Source: an uncultured Pseudomonadota bacterium
GTDB lineage: Bacteria; SAR324; NAC60-12
Reading direction: 5' to 3'
Assembly: GCA_913056375.1 (NCBI GenBank)
Contig: CAJXNF010000031.1
Span: 1-14,560, forward strand
DNA length: 14,560 bases
In this document: piece by piece, positions 12,913-14,560 of the stretch
Position numbering within the stretch: position 1 is the stretch's first letter
Layout of the letters: the number at the start of each line of letters is the position of its first letter
The notes under the pieces: generated by a model
Database searches by the model: none
What the model saw: the letters and a program-made list of their open reading frames with translations, nothing else
Told to the model about the DNA's origin: nothing
Program-made: the position numbers and the translations under genes

Positions 12913-14560
12913 ATGGCAACGCAACTCTGGCTGATTCCTCTCTTCCCGCTGCTGGGTTTTGTTCTCAATCTACTGCTGGGTCGTACTCTAGGCCGAACCT
13001 TCACAACCTTGGTTGGACCACTGGCTGTACTGGCCGCATTGGGTCAATCTGTCTGGGCTTGCATTGCTCTGTGGAGTGGGAGCGCAGCAACAGTTCAAGA
13101 GACGCTCTGGCGTTGGATTCACATTGGTGATTTGCAACTGGAGGTAGGCTTTCAAGTCGATCCTCTGACAGCTTTGTTCTTGCTGATCATCACAGGGATT
13201 GGATTCCTGATCCATGTCTACTCCGTCGGATACATGGCAGATGAGGAGCACTACGGACGATTCTTTGCCTTTTTGAATCTATTCGTGTTCTTCATGCTGG
13301 TGTTGGTTTTAGCCGACAACCTACTGCTGATGTTTGTTGGCTGGGAGGGTGTTGGACTGTGCTCGTATTTACTGATTGGCTTCTACCACGAAAAGATCTC
13401 TGCCGGAGAAGCAGCAAAGAAAGCCTTCCTTTTCAATCGAGTTGGTGACTTTGGGGTGCTCTCAGCAGTGATGATGCTCGTTGTCTATCTTGGTACTCTG
13501 CGCTTTGATGAAATCAATGCACAGGCCGGAGCCTTGGGGGAAGGTAGTTTGAGCGTCACCCTGATTACCTTACTGCTTTTCCTTGGAGCAACAGGTAAGT
13601 CGGCTCAGGTTCCTCTCTATGTTTGGTTGCCAGATGCGATGGAAGGCCCCACACCTGTTTCGGCTCTGATCCACGCAGCCACTATGGTCACAGCTGGATT
13701 GTACCTCGTAGCCAAACTGAGTTTCCTGTTCATCTTGGCACCTTTCACACTCACCATCATTGCTGTTCTAGGGACTGTGACGGCTCTCTTGGGAGCAACG
13801 GTTGCCCTGACCCAGACCGACATCAAGAAGGTCCTCGCCTACTCAACTGTTAGTCAGCTCGGCTATATGTTTCTGGCAATGGGTGTTGGGGCGTTTGGAG
13901 CGGGAATTTTCCATGTGCTGACCCATGCATTTTTCAAGGCTTTGCTTTTCCTGGGGGCTGGTGCCGTCATTCATGCACTGCATCACGAACAGGATATGCG
14001 CCGGATGGGAGGATTACGCCAGAGGTTGCCCTGGACGTATGCAACAATGTTGATTGGTACTTTGGCCATCAGTGGCATTCCATTGTTCTCAGGGTTCTTT
14101 AGCAAAGATGAAATTCTCTGGAGTGCCTACAGCTCTCCATTTGGCAGTCCAATACTCTGGCTCTTCGGTTTTCTCACCGCAGGTTTGACTAGCTTTTACA
14201 TGTTCCGGATGATCTACCTGACATTCCATGGCTCTTTCCGAGGAGCACATGAAGAGTCGATTCATGAACCTCCGATGAGTATGGTCTTGCCGCTTATCGT
14301 ACTAGCGGTTTTGGCAGCGTTTGGTGGCTTTCTAGGTGTGCCACATGCACTACACTTCCTGCCAAACGGTATGGAAGCCTACTTCCACGGATTCTTTGCA
14401 GAGATCGAATTGCATGGTTCCGTGATTGAGGAATTGGGCCTGATGGTGATGTCGGTGGTACTGGCGCTCATCGCTTGGGGACTTGCCAGTCGACGTTATC
14501 GCAACGGCTGGCCACGTGCCATTGATCCAGATTCTCTATTGGCGGGTGCAGAGCGTTTTT
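12913..14560 (+). CDS. nuoL: NADH-quinone oxidoreductase subunit L (partial)
   Basis: The frame runs from ATG 12913 to the window edge without a stop, giving 549 residues of a protein usually 600-680 long, so the C-terminal end is missing from view. NuoL is the distal antiporter-like proton-pumping subunit. Key polar membrane residues are present: E145 in GWEGVGLCSY, D179 in NRVGDFG, K229 in GATGKSAQVPLYVWLPDAM and H254 in ALIHAATMVTAG. FYMFRMIYLTFHG near 434-446 is also typical. AAGG at 12905-12908 is a close ribosome-binding site. It lies 39 bases after nuoK, with no terminator between; nuoM and nuoN would be expected beyond the edge. Confidence 0.96.
   Translation, partial: MATQLWLIPLFPLLGFVLNLLLGRTLGRTFTTLVGPLAVLAALGQSVWACIALWSGSAATVQETLWRWIHIGDLQLEVGFQVDPLTALFLLIITGIGFLIHVYSVGYMADEEHYGRFFAFLNLFVFFMLVLVLADNLLLMFVGWEGVGLCSYLLIGFYHEKISAGEAAKKAFLFNRVGDFGVLSAVMMLVVYLGTLRFDEINAQAGALGEGSLSVTLITLLLFLGATGKSAQVPLYVWLPDAMEGPTPVSALIHAATMVTAGLYLVAKLSFLFILAPFTLTIIAVLGTVTALLGATVALTQTDIKKVLAYSTVSQLGYMFLAMGVGAFGAGIFHVLTHAFFKALLFLGAGAVIHALHHEQDMRRMGGLRQRLPWTYATMLIGTLAISGIPLFSGFFSKDEILWSAYSSPFGSPILWLFGFLTAGLTSFYMFRMIYLTFHGSFRGAHEESIHEPPMSMVLPLIVLAVLAAFGGFLGVPHALHFLPNGMEAYFHGFFAEIELHGSVIEELGLMVMSVVLALIAWGLASRRYRNGWPRAIDPDSLLAGAERF

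Noticed and set aside
1..14560. Search for CRISPR arrays, tRNA or rRNA genes, insertion sequences, phage genes and toxin-antitoxin or defence genes
   Set aside because: No regular repeat-spacer pattern, tRNA-like cloverleaf, transposase or phage gene was recognised; the only repeats are the short ones reported.

Overview
The window looks like chromosomal DNA of a Gram-negative bacterium: it has an LptE-type outer-membrane lipoprotein, an Mla-type lipid-transport ATPase and a proton-pumping NADH dehydrogenase (complex I) cluster. Base composition is moderate, genes are tightly packed, and ATGA stop/start overlaps and GTG/TTG starts are common. The D-glutamate gene pair and the HTTM-DCC fusion fit a marine heterotroph, but the lineage cannot be fixed from the sequence alone. 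There is no sign of a prophage, transposon, CRISPR array, tRNA or rRNA.

Region 1 (1-670) is AT-rich at its left end. It holds two divergent open frames, each without a convincing start, that look like gene tails; the second ends in a terminator-like hairpin. Region 2 (671-4292) is a probable operon: an MFS transporter, a small possibly frameshifted frame, a DUF1611 protein of the DgcN type and an enolase-superfamily protein of the DgcA/dipeptide-epimerase type. The last three are joined by 4-bp ATGA overlaps. The expected pathway takes D-glutamate to N-acetyl-D-glutamate and then to N-acetyl-L-glutamate, with the MFS protein a candidate importer or exporter.

Region 3 (4293-4617) is noncoding and carries three hairpins packed end to end. 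Region 4 holds a large HTTM/DCC membrane fusion protein (4618-6429) facing a small four-helix membrane protein of unknown function (6448-6879). The start of the latter lies in a repeat-containing hairpin that could control translation. Then come rpmJ, for the cysteine-poor form of ribosomal protein L36, with its own promoter and terminator, and a leftward pair: an LptE-like lipoprotein and an MlaF-like ATPase.

Region 5 (8643 to the end) is a complex I cluster in the order nuoE-F-G-J-K-L, running off the right edge. NuoE, F and G form the NADH-oxidising arm (FMN and a chain of iron-sulfur clusters); NuoJ, K and L are membrane-arm subunits. nuoH and nuoI, which usually lie between G and J, are absent, so the complex must be completed by genes elsewhere.

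I found no clear evidence of a wholly new system. The best leads are the hairpin array at 4388-4487, the small frame coupled to dgcN, the start-codon hairpin at 6877-6924 and the unusual nuo gene order.
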